From: Neisseria sp. Marseille-Q6792
Lineage (GTDB): Bacteria > Pseudomonadota > Gammaproteobacteria > Burkholderiales > Neisseriaceae
DNA: 64,000 nt
NCBI RefSeq assembly: GCF_943181435.1
Contig: NZ_OW969598.1
Coordinates: 248,001-312,000, forward strand
Reading direction: 5' to 3'
A program made the position numbers and the translations under genes. The notes beneath the pieces were generated by a model, which made no database searches, was not told the origin of the DNA, and saw only the letters and a program-made list of their open reading frames with translations. Shown one piece after another: positions 37,470-49,356 of this stretch; the stretch's first letter is position 1, and every line of letters starts with the position of its first letter.

Positions 37470-39746
37470 TTAAAACTTCACGTTCACGCCGCCGGTAAAG
37501 CTGCGGCCCATTTGCGGCGTATCAGAGAGGAAGCTGCTGTGGGCGTAAACGGATTGGTTGAGCAGGTTGTCGGCTTTGACGTACCAATTCCACTCGCCAT
37601 AGTGCGTATTGCGGCGGTAGTTTGCGCCGAGGTTGAGCATATGGTGTCCGGGCGTACGCGTTTCGTAGCGGGCGAGTTTGTTTTGGGCGAACACGCGGTA
37701 GTAGTCCAAATTGGCATCGATGCGGTCGGTCAGCGAGGCTTTCAGGTGGAAGCCGAGGCGCGCAGCTGGAACGCGTGGCGCGTTTTGGTCGGCTTGTGCG
37801 ATGAAGGGACGCTTGCCGTAAGCATCTTCCCTGCCGGGTAGGGATGGCAGGTTTTTCAGACGGCCTCGTACATAGTCGCCGGAAACGCCGATGCGGTAGC
37901 GCGGTGTCGGTTTGAAGTAGATTTCGCCTTCCGCGCCGTAGAAGTCGGCGCCGGATTGGTTGTAGCGAACGAGCTTCATTTCGCTGTCGTCTTCGATGGA
38001 TTTGGGGCCGCGTCCGTCGTTTAAGGTTTGGGCGTAGATATAGTTGCCGAAGCGGTTGCGGTAGAGTGCCAGATTGTATTGCCAGCGGTCTCCTTCGTAG
38101 CCCAGTGCGAGTTCGATATTGTTGGAACGCTCTTTGTTGAGGTGTTTGTTGCCGACTTCAAAGGTGTTGGTGGCAACGTGTTTGCCGTGTGCGTACAGCT
38201 CTTGCGTTGACGGCAGGCGTTCCTGATGGGAGGCGGTCAGGCTGAGTTTGTGGTGTGGCGTGAAATACCAGTTGCCTGAAAGTGCGAACGAGCGGGCGGT
38301 TTGGCGGTGTGCGTCGAGGTCGGGCAGGGGCTGGTTGTAGTAGTTTTCCCGATCAATCAATGCTTTGTCGTACTGGATGGAGGCTTTTTGTTTTTCCACG
38401 CGTACGCCGCCTTCAAGCGTGAAGTTGTCCCAGTTTGCCTGTTCTACACCGAAAAAGCTGTAATGTTGCACTTTATTGTCAAGCAGCATCGGTTGTTTGA
38501 CCGCTTCGGATGTGGCAGATAAAGCACTGGATTTTTGTTGTAAATATTGCACGCCCCAGCTGCCTTTCAGACGGCCTATGGGTTGGTGGCGCAACTCGAT
38601 ACGGGCGTTGTGTGTTTTGTTATTGAAGAAGTTTTCTACTGCATCGCCTGCTTTTTCGTCATGGTGGTAGTCGTTGCGGTTCAGGTGTACGCGCAGGGCT
38701 TCAAAACCGGGGAGCGGCTGCTTCCATTCGGCGCGGAGTTCGTAGCGTTTGTTGCGCAGGTCTATCCATGGTCTGCCGCTGTGGGTGTGTGCGTGTGCAT
38801 TATCGTCGTCGTGGAAGCCGCAGCTCAAGCCCGGATTGTCGTAATCGATGTCTTCTTCGGTCAACAAGTGCGGATAAAGCTGCAAATAGCGTTTGTTAAT
38901 CAAACTCTTTTGCCAGATGATGTCGGCGTGGCAATCATCGTATTCGTGGCTGTGGGCAGGCAGGCCGTATTGGTCTCGGCGGTCGCTGTACGCCGCGCCG
39001 ATAAAGCCTTTTTCGCCAACCCAAGACAGCACAATGCTGCCCGTTTGCGAATCGGCGCGGCTGTCGGGCAGGCGTTTCAGATTGCGGTAACGCGGTACGG
39101 CGTAATCGCCCGATTTGCGGTACAGCCCTTCCGTGTGCAACACGAAGTTTTTGCCCAGACCGATATTGATGCCGCCGGACGTGAGTTTTTCCAAATTACC
39201 GCTGCTCAAACGCAATCCGAGTTCGCCCGATACGCCGTTTTCAGGCATTTTTTCGGGGATTTTGCCATCGGCAACATCGACCAAACCGGCCACATTACCC
39301 GAACTATATAAAAGCGTAACCGGCCCGCGCAAAATTTCAACCTGTTGCGACAAGGCGGTGTCTACCATAATGGCGTGATCGGGCGAAAAATCCGCCATAT
39401 CGCCCGTTTCGCCGTGATGGTTCAACACTTTAATCCGTCTGCCTGTTTGACCGCGAATGACGGGGGCGGATGCGCCGCCGCCGTATTGCGAGGCATGAAT
39501 GCCCGGTACGCCGTCTAAAGCATCGCCCAAGTTGACGGCTTTTGGGCGCAAGGTATCGCCGGAGATGATTTTGTCGGAGGCGGTCGAAGTGTGCAACAGC
39601 CCCGAAGTGGCGCGCGGACGGCTTTTGCCGACGACGCTGACCGTTTCCAAGCCCACCGATTGCTCAGTTTCATGCGCTTGGGCGAGGAGGGGTGTGTTGA
39701 TTAAAAGAATTGATAAAACAATGGGTTTGAGTGTAGTTTGTGCCAT
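37470..39746 (-). CDS. znuD: Zinc-specific TonB-dependent outer-membrane receptor ZnuD
   Basis: 758 residues, starting MAQTTLKPIVLSILLIN (39746); the six residues before it in frame are not in the known protein. It takes up zinc across the outer membrane with TonB energy. The signal peptide ends at LAQA-HE. The plug includes GVPGIHASQYGGGASAPVIRG. His-rich extracellular loops HSHEYDDCHADIIW and HDDDNAHAHTHSGRPW, with two cysteines, are the zinc-capturing features. The C-terminus is GRSFTGGVNVKF. The whole sequence matches meningococcal ZnuD as I know it. A perfect Zur-type box overlaps its promoter. Confidence 0.95.
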   Translation of the reverse strand: MAQTTLKPIVLSILLINTPLLAQAHETEQSVGLETVSVVGKSRPRATSGLLHTSTASDKIISGDTLRPKAVNLGDALDGVPGIHASQYGGGASAPVIRGQTGRRIKVLNHHGETGDMADFSPDHAIMVDTALSQQVEILRGPVTLLYSSGNVAGLVDVADGKIPEKMPENGVSGELGLRLSSGNLEKLTSGGINIGLGKNFVLHTEGLYRKSGDYAVPRYRNLKRLPDSRADSQTGSIVLSWVGEKGFIGAAYSDRRDQYGLPAHSHEYDDCHADIIWQKSLINKRYLQLYPHLLTEEDIDYDNPGLSCGFHDDDNAHAHTHSGRPWIDLRNKRYELRAEWKQPLPGFEALRVHLNRNDYHHDEKAGDAVENFFNNKTHNARIELRHQPIGRLKGSWGVQYLQQKSSALSATSEAVKQPMLLDNKVQHYSFFGVEQANWDNFTLEGGVRVEKQKASIQYDKALIDRENYYNQPLPDLDAHRQTARSFALSGNWYFTPHHKLSLTASHQERLPSTQELYAHGKHVATNTFEVGNKHLNKERSNNIELALGYEGDRWQYNLALYRNRFGNYIYAQTLNDGRGPKSIEDDSEMKLVRYNQSGADFYGAEGEIYFKPTPRYRIGVSGDYVRGRLKNLPSLPGREDAYGKRPFIAQADQNAPRVPAARLGFHLKASLTDRIDANLDYYRVFAQNKLARYETRTPGHHMLNLGANYRRNTHYGEWNWYVKADNLLNQSVYAHSSFLSDTPQMGRSFTGGVNVKF

Positions 39747-39774
39747 TTTGGCTTCTCGTCGCATTTCAAAAGTT

Positions 39775-39789
39775 TGTTATTATATAACA
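39775..39789 (-). promoter_or_regulatory. Zur box over the znuD promoter
   Basis: TGTTATTATATAACA (6-3-6 palindrome), 29 bp upstream of the znuD start. A TATAAT on the minus strand (39784-39779) lies within it, so bound Zur would block transcription when zinc is plentiful. Confidence 0.85.
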
Positions 39790-40156
39790 TTACATTTTTT
39801 ATATCATAAGATTTTGAGAACACTCAGAGGGCATAGGCAAAAGTTTTTCAAATGACACGGTTGTGACATTTAATGGCGTTAATTTGTATTAACCCTAATT
39901 TTAGGGAAGTGAATGATGTGAACAAGAATTCCGCTGTATTTGGCTATCGGATAACCAAAATTTATAAGGGCATAAAATCGGTGCTTTCCCGAATGGTCGA
40001 AAAGATGGCAAAATTGCACACTTGTCAGAAAGCGAGACTCTGCGTCAGATTCCTAAGGGTGCATCAGGCACGCTAAGATATAAGAGGGTATACTCAGGGG
40101 TATCGGAAATGCAGCCAATAATAAATAATATTTTAAATCAATAGGTTAATCACAAA
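39790..40156. other. Intergenic region, znuD-trpG
   Basis: About 370 bp. A GTG-initiated frame at 39918-40076 (MNKNSAVFGYRITKIYKG...) is open but has no ribosome site and a basic, low-complexity end (KARLCVRFLRVHQAR); I do not call it. TATACT at about 40089-40094 may be the trpG -10. Confidence 0.4.
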
Positions 40157-40747
40157 ATGCTTTTGTTTATCGACAATTATGACAGTTTCACTTACAACAT
40201 CGTCCAGTATTTTACAGAATTGGGGCAGGAAGTTGTCGTGCGCCGTAACGATGATATTACATTGGAAGAAATCGAAGCCTTAAAGCCGCAATATCTTGTA
40301 ATCGGCCCCGGACCGTGTTCCCCTAAAGAGGCGGGTATTTCAGTAGAAGCCATGCGCCATTTTGCCGGCAGGCTGCCGATTATGGGCGTGTGCCTCGGAC
40401 ATCAGACGATAGGCGAGGCGTTTGGCGGCAGGATAGTCCGCGCCAAAACGCTGATGCACGGCAAGGTGTCGCCTGTGTCCCATTCGGGTAAGGGTATGTT
40501 TAAAGATTTGCCCAATCCTGTTACCTGTACGCGTTATCACAGCCTCGTTATCGCTCGGGATACGATGCCCGAATGTTTGGAAGTAACGGCTTGGACTGAG
40601 GACGGCGAGATTATGGGTGTGCGCCATAAGGAATATGCCGTTGAGGGGGTACAATTCCACCCTGAAGCTCTGCTGACCGAACACGGACATGATATGTTAA
40701 ACAATTTTTTAGTTGAATTTCAAAACTTCAAACCGCAAAAAATCTGA
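40157..40747 (+). CDS. trpG: Anthranilate synthase / aminodeoxychorismate synthase glutaminase subunit
   Basis: A 196-residue class I glutamine amidotransferase that supplies ammonia to TrpE (tryptophan) or PabB (folate). Motifs are the N-terminal [15 protein letters not shown], oxyanion [11 protein letters not shown], catalytic Cys in [16 protein letters not shown], and the His-Glu pair in [13 protein letters not shown]. It is followed by trpD, so the tryptophan role is favoured, though many bacteria use one protein for both. A DUS-pair terminator separates it from trpD. Confidence 0.92.
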   Translation: MLLFIDNYDSFTYNIVQYFTELGQEVVVRRNDDITLEEIEALKPQYLVIGPGPCSPKEAGISVEAMRHFAGRLPIMGVCLGHQTIGEAFGGRIVRAKTLMHGKVSPVSHSGKGMFKDLPNPVTCTRYHSLVIARDTMPECLEVTAWTEDGEIMGVRHKEYAVEGVQFHPEALLTEHGHDMLNNFLVEFQNFKPQKI

Positions 40748-40750
40748 CGT

Positions 40751-40782
40751 GATGCCGTCTGAAGCCCTTCAGACGGCATTTT
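40751..40782 (+). terminator. DUS-pair hairpin between trpG and trpD
   Basis: ATGCCGTCTGAAG/CTTCAGACGGCAT with TTTTCG after it; it may attenuate read-through into trpD. Confidence 0.7.
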
Positions 40783-40810
40783 CGTCCGAATATTGAACGG
40801 AGGACAAAAA

Positions 40811-41839
40811 ATGATTACACCGCAACAGGCTATCGAACGATTAATCAGCAATAACGAGTTGTTTTACGATGAAATGACCGACTTGATGCGTCAGATTATG
40901 AGCGGCAAAGTGCCGCCCGAACAAATTGCGGCGATTTTGACCGGCTTGCGTATCAAGGTTGAAACCGTTTCCGAAATTACCGCGGCTGCAGCCGTCATGC
41001 GCGAGTTTGCGACAAAAGTGCCGCTGGAGAATGCAGAGGGGCTGGTTGATATCGTCGGTACGGGCGGGGATGGTGCGAAAACCTTCAATATTTCGACGAC
41101 TTCGATGTTTGTTGCCGCAGCAGCAGGCGCGAAGGTTGCCAAACACGGCGGGCGTTCCGTTTCATCTTCCAGCGGCGCGGCGGATGTGGTGGAGCAAATG
41201 GGTGCAAACCTCAACCTGACTCCCGAACAGATTGCCCAAAGTATCAGCCAGACCGGCATCGGGTTTATGTTCGCACCCAATCACCACAGTGCCATGCGCT
41301 ATGTCGCCCCGGTACGACGTTCGCTCGGTTTCCGAAGTATTTTCAACATATTGGGTCCGTTAACCAATCCTGCGAGCGCGCCGAACCAGCTTTTGGGCGT
41401 GTTCCATACCGATTTGTGCGGCATTTTGTCGCGGGTCTTGCAACAACTCGGTTCTAAACACGTTTTGGTTGTTTGCGGGGAGGGCGGCTTGGATGAAATT
41501 ACACTGACGGGCAAAACGCGCGTTGCCGAACTCAAAGACGGAAAAATCAGCGAATACGACATCCGCCCAGAAGATTTCGGTATCGAAACCCGCCGCAATT
41601 TGGATGAAATCAAAGTTGCCAATACTCAGGAATCTTTGTTGAAAATGAACGAGGTGCTGGATGGGAAAGAAGGGGCTGCGCGCGATATCGTATTGCTCAA
41701 CACCGCCGCCGCCCTGTATGCCGGAAATGTCGCGGCTTCGCTTTCAGACGGCATATCTGCCGCACGGGAAGCCATCGATTCAGGCAGGGCCAAATCGAAA
41801 AAAGAGGAGTTTGTCGGTTTTACACGGCAATTTGCCTAA
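40811..41839 (+). CDS. trpD: Anthranilate phosphoribosyltransferase
   Basis: A 342-residue enzyme that joins anthranilate and PRPP in tryptophan synthesis. GGAGG at 40799-40803 decides for [11 protein letters not shown] at 40811 over an ATG at 40793. Motifs are [18 protein letters not shown] (PRPP loop), [18 protein letters not shown], and [19 protein letters not shown]. It probably follows trpG in the same operon. A DUS-pair terminator closes the unit. Confidence 0.95.
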   Translation: MITPQQAIERLISNNELFYDEMTDLMRQIMSGKVPPEQIAAILTGLRIKVETVSEITAAAAVMREFATKVPLENAEGLVDIVGTGGDGAKTFNISTTSMFVAAAAGAKVAKHGGRSVSSSSGAADVVEQMGANLNLTPEQIAQSISQTGIGFMFAPNHHSAMRYVAPVRRSLGFRSIFNILGPLTNPASAPNQLLGVFHTDLCGILSRVLQQLGSKHVLVVCGEGGLDEITLTGKTRVAELKDGKISEYDIRPEDFGIETRRNLDEIKVANTQESLLKMNEVLDGKEGAARDIVLLNTAAALYAGNVAASLSDGISAAREAIDSGRAKSKKEEFVGFTRQFA

Positions 41840-41862
41840 GCAGGCAGAATGAATATAAAGCA

Positions 41863-41898
41863 ACAAATGCCGTCTGAAAATTTCAGACGGCATTTGTG
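41863..41898 (+). terminator. DUS-pair terminator after trpD
   Basis: CAAATGCCGTCTGAAA/TTTCAGACGGCATTTG with a minimal loop. Confidence 0.85.
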
Positions 41899-42040
41899 TT
41901 TCAGGGTTAAAAGAATGGAGAGGGCAATTTATTTATATAAAAACTTTTGGGCTGTAAAGGAGCAAAGATTGCAGTTGCAACGTGTGGTAGAGTATGCCAA
42001 AAATTGAAACATTACAGTCAAAATTACGGAGATCGAATAA

Positions 42041-42535
42041 ATGACTTTCAATCAAGAACAAGATTATTGGGCTGGCTATAAGGCAAATGAAAGAGCCTGG
42101 ATTATTCAAACATGGTCAGGATTTGGGCGATATGCTCCAGACCACCTATATCCCCCCCATATCCTGCCATTGGATACCGACAATGAAACTTTAGGCACGA
42201 CGGTCTTGCAAGCGTTGGCGAACAGCAGGACTTTCGTTTATGACAGTCCAGAAGACCAAGATTCTTTTGATACCGAAAAAATTCGGCAAAGCTATGAGGA
42301 TTGGGTTGCCAAGCTATGCGGGAACTTGGGCTATAAAACCAGACGCGCCCTATTTAAAAACATGATGAGCGTGGATATTTGGCTGCACAACGGCTGCCTG
42401 AAAATCAGCCCGAGCCGCCATGTCAAGCTGGAAGCGTGGGATGCCATTGTTGCAGACGATGTAATTTTATCATTGGATAACAGCCCTGAAGAAATCGGAG
42501 CAGGTTTAAGGTTGGCATTGAGCCGCTGCCGATAA
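42041..42535 (+). CDS. Orphan CdiI-type immunity protein (DUF1436-like)
   Basis: A 164-residue protein. The pattern LGTTVLQALANSRTF, then YEDWVAKLCGNLGYKTRRALFKNM, then SPSRHVKLEAWDAI and a final LGRL-like LRLALSRC resembles the DUF1436/CdiI immunity family that neutralises contact-dependent inhibition toxins. No cdiA or cdiA-CT is adjacent, so it would be an orphan. It could protect against sibling toxins. ACGGAGA lies before the ATG. A variant uptake sequence AGGTCGTCTGAA follows (42547-42558), and an IS1016 element comes next. Family assignment is from memory of the pattern. Confidence 0.6.
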   Translation: MTFNQEQDYWAGYKANERAWIIQTWSGFGRYAPDHLYPPHILPLDTDNETLGTTVLQALANSRTFVYDSPEDQDSFDTEKIRQSYEDWVAKLCGNLGYKTRRALFKNMMSVDIWLHNGCLKISPSRHVKLEAWDAIVADDVILSLDNSPEEIGAGLRLALSRCR

Positions 42536-42591
42536 TATTTGATAAAAGGTCGTCTGAAAACCGGGAATTGGTTTCATTAGATAATAAATAA

Positions 42592-43331
42592 GGGGCTGTC
42601 CTAGATAACTAGGGAAATTCAAATTAAGTTAGAATTATCCCTATGAGAAAAAGTCGTCTAAGCCAGTATAAACAAAATAAATTCATTGAACTATTTGTCG
42701 CAGGTATAACTGCAAGAACAGCAGCAGAGTTAGTAGGCGTTAATAAAAATACCGTAGCCTATTATTTTCATCGTTTACGATTACTGATTTATCAAAACAG
42801 TCCGCATTTGGAAATGTTTGATGGCGAAGTAGAAGCAGATGAAAGTTATTTTGGTGGACAACGCAAAGGTAAACGCGGTCGCGGTGCTGCCGGTAAAGTC
42901 GCCGTATTCGGTCTTTTGAAGCGAAATGGTAAGAAAAGTAATGCGCCCCTAATATATAAGGTTTATACGGTTACTGTACCGAATACTCAAACCGCTACTT
43001 TATTTCCTATTATCCGTGAACAAGTGAAACCTGACAGCATTGTTTATACGGATCGTTATCGTAGCTATGATGTATTAGATGTGAGCGGATTTAGCCATTT
43101 TAGCTTCGCTGAAACTTCGTTTTCGTATCAATCACAGCACACATTTTGCTGAACGACAAAACCATATTAATGGAATTGAGAACTTTTGGAACCAAGCAAA
43201 CCCAAAGAGCATTTTGAACTGTATTTAAAGGAGTGCGAATGGCGTTTTAATAACAGTGAGATAAAAGTTCAAATTTCCATTTTAAGACAATTAGTAAAAT
43301 CGAGTTTATCCTAGTTATCTAGGATAGTCCC
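42592..43331 (+). mobile_element. IS1016-family insertion sequence with broken transposase
   Basis: A 740-bp element. The left end GGGGCTGTCCTAGATAACTAGG (42592 on) and the right end (CCTAGTTATCTAGGATAGTCCC, ending at 43331) are inverted repeats with few mismatches. The transposase frame is disrupted (next entry). The right end abuts a truncated TonB-receptor gene. Confidence 0.85.
42643..43315 (+). pseudogene. IS1016 transposase, frameshifted
   Basis: The N-terminal part (MRKSRLSQYKQNKFIELFV, HTH; DGEVEADESYFGG) and the ISXO2-like catalytic part are intact up to YDVLDVSGFSHF at about 43103. Then an extra stretch (FAETSFSYQ) ends the frame at 43152. The rest is found in other frames (RINHS-like, HINGIENFWNQA, PKEHFELYLKECEWRFNN), with a deletion after FWNQA. 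It cannot make an active DDE transposase. Confidence 0.85.
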
Positions 43332-43702
43332 TTAATTAATGCCGGATCGAGTTGGAAGCGGCTTTGGTGGTGGAAAATTTTAGTAGATTGACCGGTTCCG
43401 TCCACATCCAAATTGATTTTGTCTTCGCCCACGCCGCGAATGCTGTAAAACTGTGCCACGCCGTTGCCGCCGCCGACATTCATACCGATTTGGTCTTTCA
43501 TGACCTGTTTCAAATCGGTTGCAGTTTCACGGTCGAGTTAGTTGCGGTGGGTACGGGTACTGATGGCGGTACCGCTGACTTTAACTTCCGACAGCTCGGC
43601 CGTATGGTTGTGACCGAAATTTCCGTCTGCATGGGAAAATCCGGCAGACAGGGCAAGTGCCATCAGGCTGTATCGGAATGCAGGTAAGTTGTTGCCTTTC
43701 AT
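43332..43702 (-). pseudogene. Truncated TonB-receptor paralogue (5' fragment)
   Basis: A fragment covering about the first 124 codons of a gene closely similar to the receptor at 25571-27646. It starts MKGNNLPAFRYSLMALALSA with no poly-C tract, has an in-frame TAA where the paralogue has Gln (THRN-stop-LDRETATDL), and is cut at LIK by the IS1016 end. It is not functional as a receptor. It may have been the donor or the relic of a duplication. Confidence 0.9.
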
Positions 43703-43904
43703 TTTTTATCCTTAGGTTGTTTAGTGAGGATATTTTTCTAATTGTTAAATAAGATATTGTTTTTATTAATAATTAATTATATCTTTACAATATTGTTTGC
43801 CTGCAACGTTCAAAAAGGATGCAATATGTTTTTGATAAGTTAAAGATGGGAGGCTGTTTCCGAATTTGATTGGGAGAAGTGGGATGACGGATGAGGGATA
43901 AAAT

Positions 43905-43935
43905 AAATGCCGTCTGAATCTTCAGACGGCATTGG
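43905..43935 (-). terminator. DUS-pair terminator of gyrA
   Basis: AAATGCCGTCTGAA/TTCAGACGGCATT around a loop of 2-3 nt, just downstream of the gyrA stop. Confidence 0.85.
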
Positions 43936-43945
43936 GAGATGATTT

Positions 43946-46702
<2,757 letters not shown>

Positions 46703-46927
46703 GGTTTCAATGTTTCGTATGGCAAAAAATTGTTGCTTATTTTAGCATATTTCAACGTAAAACTGTGTTTCGGGTTGCAGGTATGCCGTCTGAAAGATGA
46801 GAGTGCGCCTTCACAAATTTGTTTTGGAGGTATTTTGGACGGCATCGGTACATAATCGGTTCTGCCGGTAAAACGAAGTGGGGGAAAAGGTGCTGTGTCG
46901 TGTTGTCGATGTTGAATAATTTGGCCG

Positions 46928-47395
46928 GTGGACGTAAGTTTATGGGTTTTTATATCGGTTATGCGCCCAATGTTGGACGATGTGGATGTGGAAATTGATG
47001 CGGCAAATGGTGTTTTACGTTTCGGTTCGGTCGTTGTCGACGGACTGTCGCCCTGTCAGTTCTCGATTTACCTGGTTATGGCCCGTCTGTGTTTGGAGGG
47101 AAGGAAGATAGACTGCGGCAGTCAGTGTGAATTTGCCGAAATGGTATGGGCGGACTATGCGGGCTGGCGTGACAGGGTGTCGGACGATGTCAGTCTGAGG
47201 AAGTGGTTGGAGGAGGATCCCGTAAAGCCCCAGTATATTTTCTTCTGGAACCGCTTTCTTGAGGAACGCTCTAAAATTACGAAGGTTTTGCTGCGGGCAT
47301 TGGGCGAGCATGGGCGGAGATTCGGTATTGTTTCCCGCAACAAATGTTATTTTTTGGATGTTCCTCCACGGCTTTTGTCTGTTGTGGACAGGTAG
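46928..47395 (+). CDS. Hypothetical protein
   Basis: A 155-residue frame with a GTG at 46928; an ATG in the same frame at 46961 (MRPMLDDVDVEIDAANGVL) is a plausible alternative start. The sequence is soluble, with SPCQFSIYLVMARLCLEG and a Trp-rich middle (WADYAGWRDRV, KWLEED), and resembles no family I can name. No strong ribosome site is visible for either start. It ends before a DUS-pair hairpin, which supports it as a gene. Confidence 0.5.
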   Translation: MDVSLWVFISVMRPMLDDVDVEIDAANGVLRFGSVVVDGLSPCQFSIYLVMARLCLEGRKIDCGSQCEFAEMVWADYAGWRDRVSDDVSLRKWLEEDPVKPQYIFFWNRFLEERSKITKVLLRALGEHGRRFGIVSRNKCYFLDVPPRLLSVVDR

Positions 47396-47403
47396 CCGGT
47401 ATG

Positions 47404-47444
47404 TTCAGACGGCATGGCGGACGAAACGGTTATGCCGTCTGAAA
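47404..47444. terminator. DUS-pair hairpin (outward arms)
   Basis: TTCAGACGGCAT and ATGCCGTCTGAA separated by about 16 nt, between two convergent genes. Confidence 0.6.
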
Positions 47445-47455
47445 CACGGTGCGGA

Positions 47456-47956
47456 TTATAATGCTGAGGAAATTTCGTTGCGGAGTTTGTCGAGAAACCT
47501 GCCTTGGCGGACTTGTTGTGCGGCGGTGTCGTAGTCTTGGCGCGCGAATGACTGTTTCAGGTCGCAGAACAGTTTTTCTTGTTCGACACGGATTTCGTCA
47601 CTCAGATTTTCCAGGGTTTTCAGGTCGCTTTCTGCCCGTGCCTCCATCAGCGTTTCGCGCCATTCCATTTGCTGCATGAGGAAGTCGGGAGCGAAAGAGG
47701 TGTGTTCCGGCGCGTCGGCGTCTATCCCCAATGTCTTCAGCAGATATGCGGCGCGGTCGATGGGATTTTTCAAGGTACGGTAGGCATCGTTGATGGTGGA
47801 AGACATCATCACTGCCTGCTTTTGCTCAAAGGCGGAAGCGGAAGCGAATTTATCGGGATGGAAACGGGCAGCCAAGGCGCGGTAGGTTTGCTCCAAGCTT
47901 TCGGTGTCGATATCGAAAGCGGGTTCAATCCGGAAGAGGGTGAAATATTGGGACAT
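47456..47956 (-). CDS. hscB: Fe-S cluster co-chaperone HscB
   Basis: A 166-residue J-protein that brings IscU to HscA. The N-terminal J domain has the HPD motif (residues 33-35, in RFHPDKFASAS). The C-terminal three-helix domain binds IscU (LEQ...MEWRETLMEARAE). No hscA is in this cluster. It is transcribed in the same direction as iscA and iscU, but the plus-strand arfA lies between it and iscA. Confidence 0.92.
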   Translation of the reverse strand: MSQYFTLFRIEPAFDIDTESLEQTYRALAARFHPDKFASASAFEQKQAVMMSSTINDAYRTLKNPIDRAAYLLKTLGIDADAPEHTSFAPDFLMQQMEWRETLMEARAESDLKTLENLSDEIRVEQEKLFCDLKQSFARQDYDTAAQQVRQGRFLDKLRNEISSAL

Positions 47957-48038
47957 AGCGGGATAATGAATGTGAAATGTTCGGCAGAAACCTGATTTTG
48001 CCTTATAATCTGCTGCTTCTTAAACGAAAGGACTGAAT

Positions 48039-48260
48039 ATGAGCGGTAAAGTGCAGCACAATAAAGGTAAAATACGCGACAATGCTTTAAAAGCCTTAGT
48101 GAAATCCGATTTGTTCCGACACAAGGTGGAACGGAAAAGAAAAGGCAAAGGCAGCTACAACAGGCAGGAAGCGAAAAAATGGCGGGACGGTTTTGATACA
48201 GTTCCGCCATTTTTATGTCTTAAACGTGGAAGCTCTCGCCGCAGCCGCAGGAGTCTTTGA
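48039..48260 (+). CDS. arfA: Alternative ribosome-rescue factor ArfA
   Basis: [20 protein letters not shown] and [17 protein letters not shown] match the ArfA consensus, which places a basic tail in the empty mRNA channel of stalled ribosomes and recruits RF2. The frame runs on to 48260 (73 residues), but an intrinsic terminator at 48175-48214 lies inside the coding region, so the normal mRNA would lack a stop codon. That is the known arfA control: the non-stop message is cleared by tmRNA, and active ArfA appears when tmRNA fails. AAAGGA precedes the ATG. Its 3' end overlaps the end of iscA, which also argues that the transcript stops early. Confidence 0.85.
   Translation: MSGKVQHNKGKIRDNALKALVKSDLFRHKVERKRKGKGSYNRQEAKKWRDGFDTVPPFLCLKRGSSRRSRRSL
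48175..48214. terminator. Intrinsic terminator inside arfA
   Basis: AAAAATGGCGG (48175-48186) and CCGCCATTTTT (48204-48214) form a stable stem with a T tail on the plus strand and an A-rich flank that becomes a T tail on the minus strand, so it can serve arfA and iscA. Confidence 0.85.
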
Positions 48261-48540
48261 CATTCGGGTTTTCAAATTTGAAACCTTCCTGCAAACCTTC
48301 TTTGGTGTAATCGACTTGCGTACCGTCTAAATAAACCAAGCTTTTCGGATCGATATAAATGCGCGCGCCGTGTTCTTCGAAAATCAGGTCGTCCTCGTTC
48401 GCTTCATCGACAAATTCAAGGTTGTATGCCATACCCGAGCAGCCGCTGGTTTTCACACCTAAGCGTACGCCCAAGCCTTTGCCGCGTTTGGTCAGGTAAT
48501 TGTTGATGTATTTGGCTGCATTTTCTGTGATGGTAATCAT
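48220..48540 (-). CDS. iscA: Iron-sulfur assembly protein IscA
   Basis: An A-type Fe-S carrier of 106 residues, starting [16 protein letters not shown] (48540); an ATG further upstream is less like the family. The three conserved cysteines are C34 (TSGCSGM) and C98/C100 in the DSCGCGESF tail. It helps deliver clusters from IscU to targets. It lies downstream of iscU and the HhH gene. Confidence 0.93.
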   Translation of the reverse strand: MITITENAAKYINNYLTKRGKGLGVRLGVKTSGCSGMAYNLEFVDEANEDDLIFEEHGARIYIDPKSLVYLDGTQVDYTKEGLQEGFKFENPNVKDSCGCGESFHV

Positions 48541-48550
48541 GCTTCTTTCC

Positions 48551-48795
48551 TCATTTCGCAATTATTTTCTGTTTTGCCCATGTTATCGCGGTAGAAACGG
48601 CGGCTTTTGCCTGCGGACTGTTTTCCAACAGGTCGATCCGGTCAATTTTGTACCTTGTTCCAAAACATCGTCCACATCCGCCGCCGCCAGCGTGGCAACA
48701 TCATCCAAACCCATTTGCTGCAAACGCTGCAATACAGTTTTGCCTATGCCTTTGACGGCAAGCAGGGATTGGGCTTCTTCATCGCTAAAAGGCAT
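48551..48795 (-). pseudogene. Helix-hairpin-helix protein, frameshifted
   Basis: The intact frame encodes 70 residues: MPFSDEEAQSLLAVKGIGKT is a clear HhH motif, then QRLQQMGLDDVATLAAADV. After TCWK it ends KTVRRQKPPFLPR. Adding one A to the A4 run (T run 48621-48624 on +) instead gives TCWKNSPQAKAAVSTAITWA, a more protein-like end that stops at 48551. I infer a one-base deletion. The HhH part (DNA- or damage-related) is retained. It lies between iscU and iscA, function unknown. Confidence 0.6.
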
Positions 48796-48902
48796 TTTGC
48801 CTCCTTTGATTTTGAAGGGGTAAGCGCGCTTATATGGCAGTTGGTACCTATCAAGCCGATTTAGGCATTAATGTCCGCAAACTAAGTATCTGGAAAACAG
48901 GG

Positions 48903-49289
48903 TTATTTGTTTTCTTGACGTTTACGGTAGTCGGCAACGGCCGCTTTTACCGCGTCTTCCGCCAAAATGGAGCAGTGGATTTTTACCGGCGGCAATTCCA
49001 ACTCTTCGGCGATTTCACTGTTTTTGATTGCCAGCGCGTCATCCAAGCTTTTGCCTTTGACCCACTCGGTAATCAGGCTGGACGAAGCGATGGCGGAGCC
49101 GCAGCCGTAAGTTTTGAATTTGGCATCTTCAATAATACCTTCATCGTTTACTTTGATTTGCAGACGCATCACGTCGCCGCAGGCGGGCGCGCCGACCATG
49201 CCGGTGCCGACGGACTCGTCGTTTTTGTCGAAAGTGCCGACGTTGCGGGGGTTTTCGTAGTGGTCGATTACTTTATCGCTGTATGCCAT
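48903..49289 (-). CDS. iscU: Iron-sulfur scaffold protein IscU
   Basis: The 128-residue scaffold on which Fe-S clusters are built from IscS sulfur. Conserved ligands are C37 (GAPACGDVM), C63 (YGCGSAIASSS) and C106 (KIHCSILAEDA), with Asp39 next to C37. A GGAAACCAC-type leader precedes the ATG. It is followed by the HhH gene and iscA. Confidence 0.95.
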   Translation of the reverse strand: MAYSDKVIDHYENPRNVGTFDKNDESVGTGMVGAPACGDVMRLQIKVNDEGIIEDAKFKTYGCGSAIASSSLITEWVKGKSLDDALAIKNSEIAEELELPPVKIHCSILAEDAVKAAVADYRKRQENK

Positions 49290-49356
49290 GATGTGGTTTC
49301 CTTAATGTTTTTTGATGATTTAAGTGGTTTGTTTGCCTGTTTTCAGACGGCCTGAG

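Noticed and set aside
39873..40076. A 67-residue frame upstream of trpG
   Set aside because: No ribosome site, basic low-complexity end; treated as intergenic.
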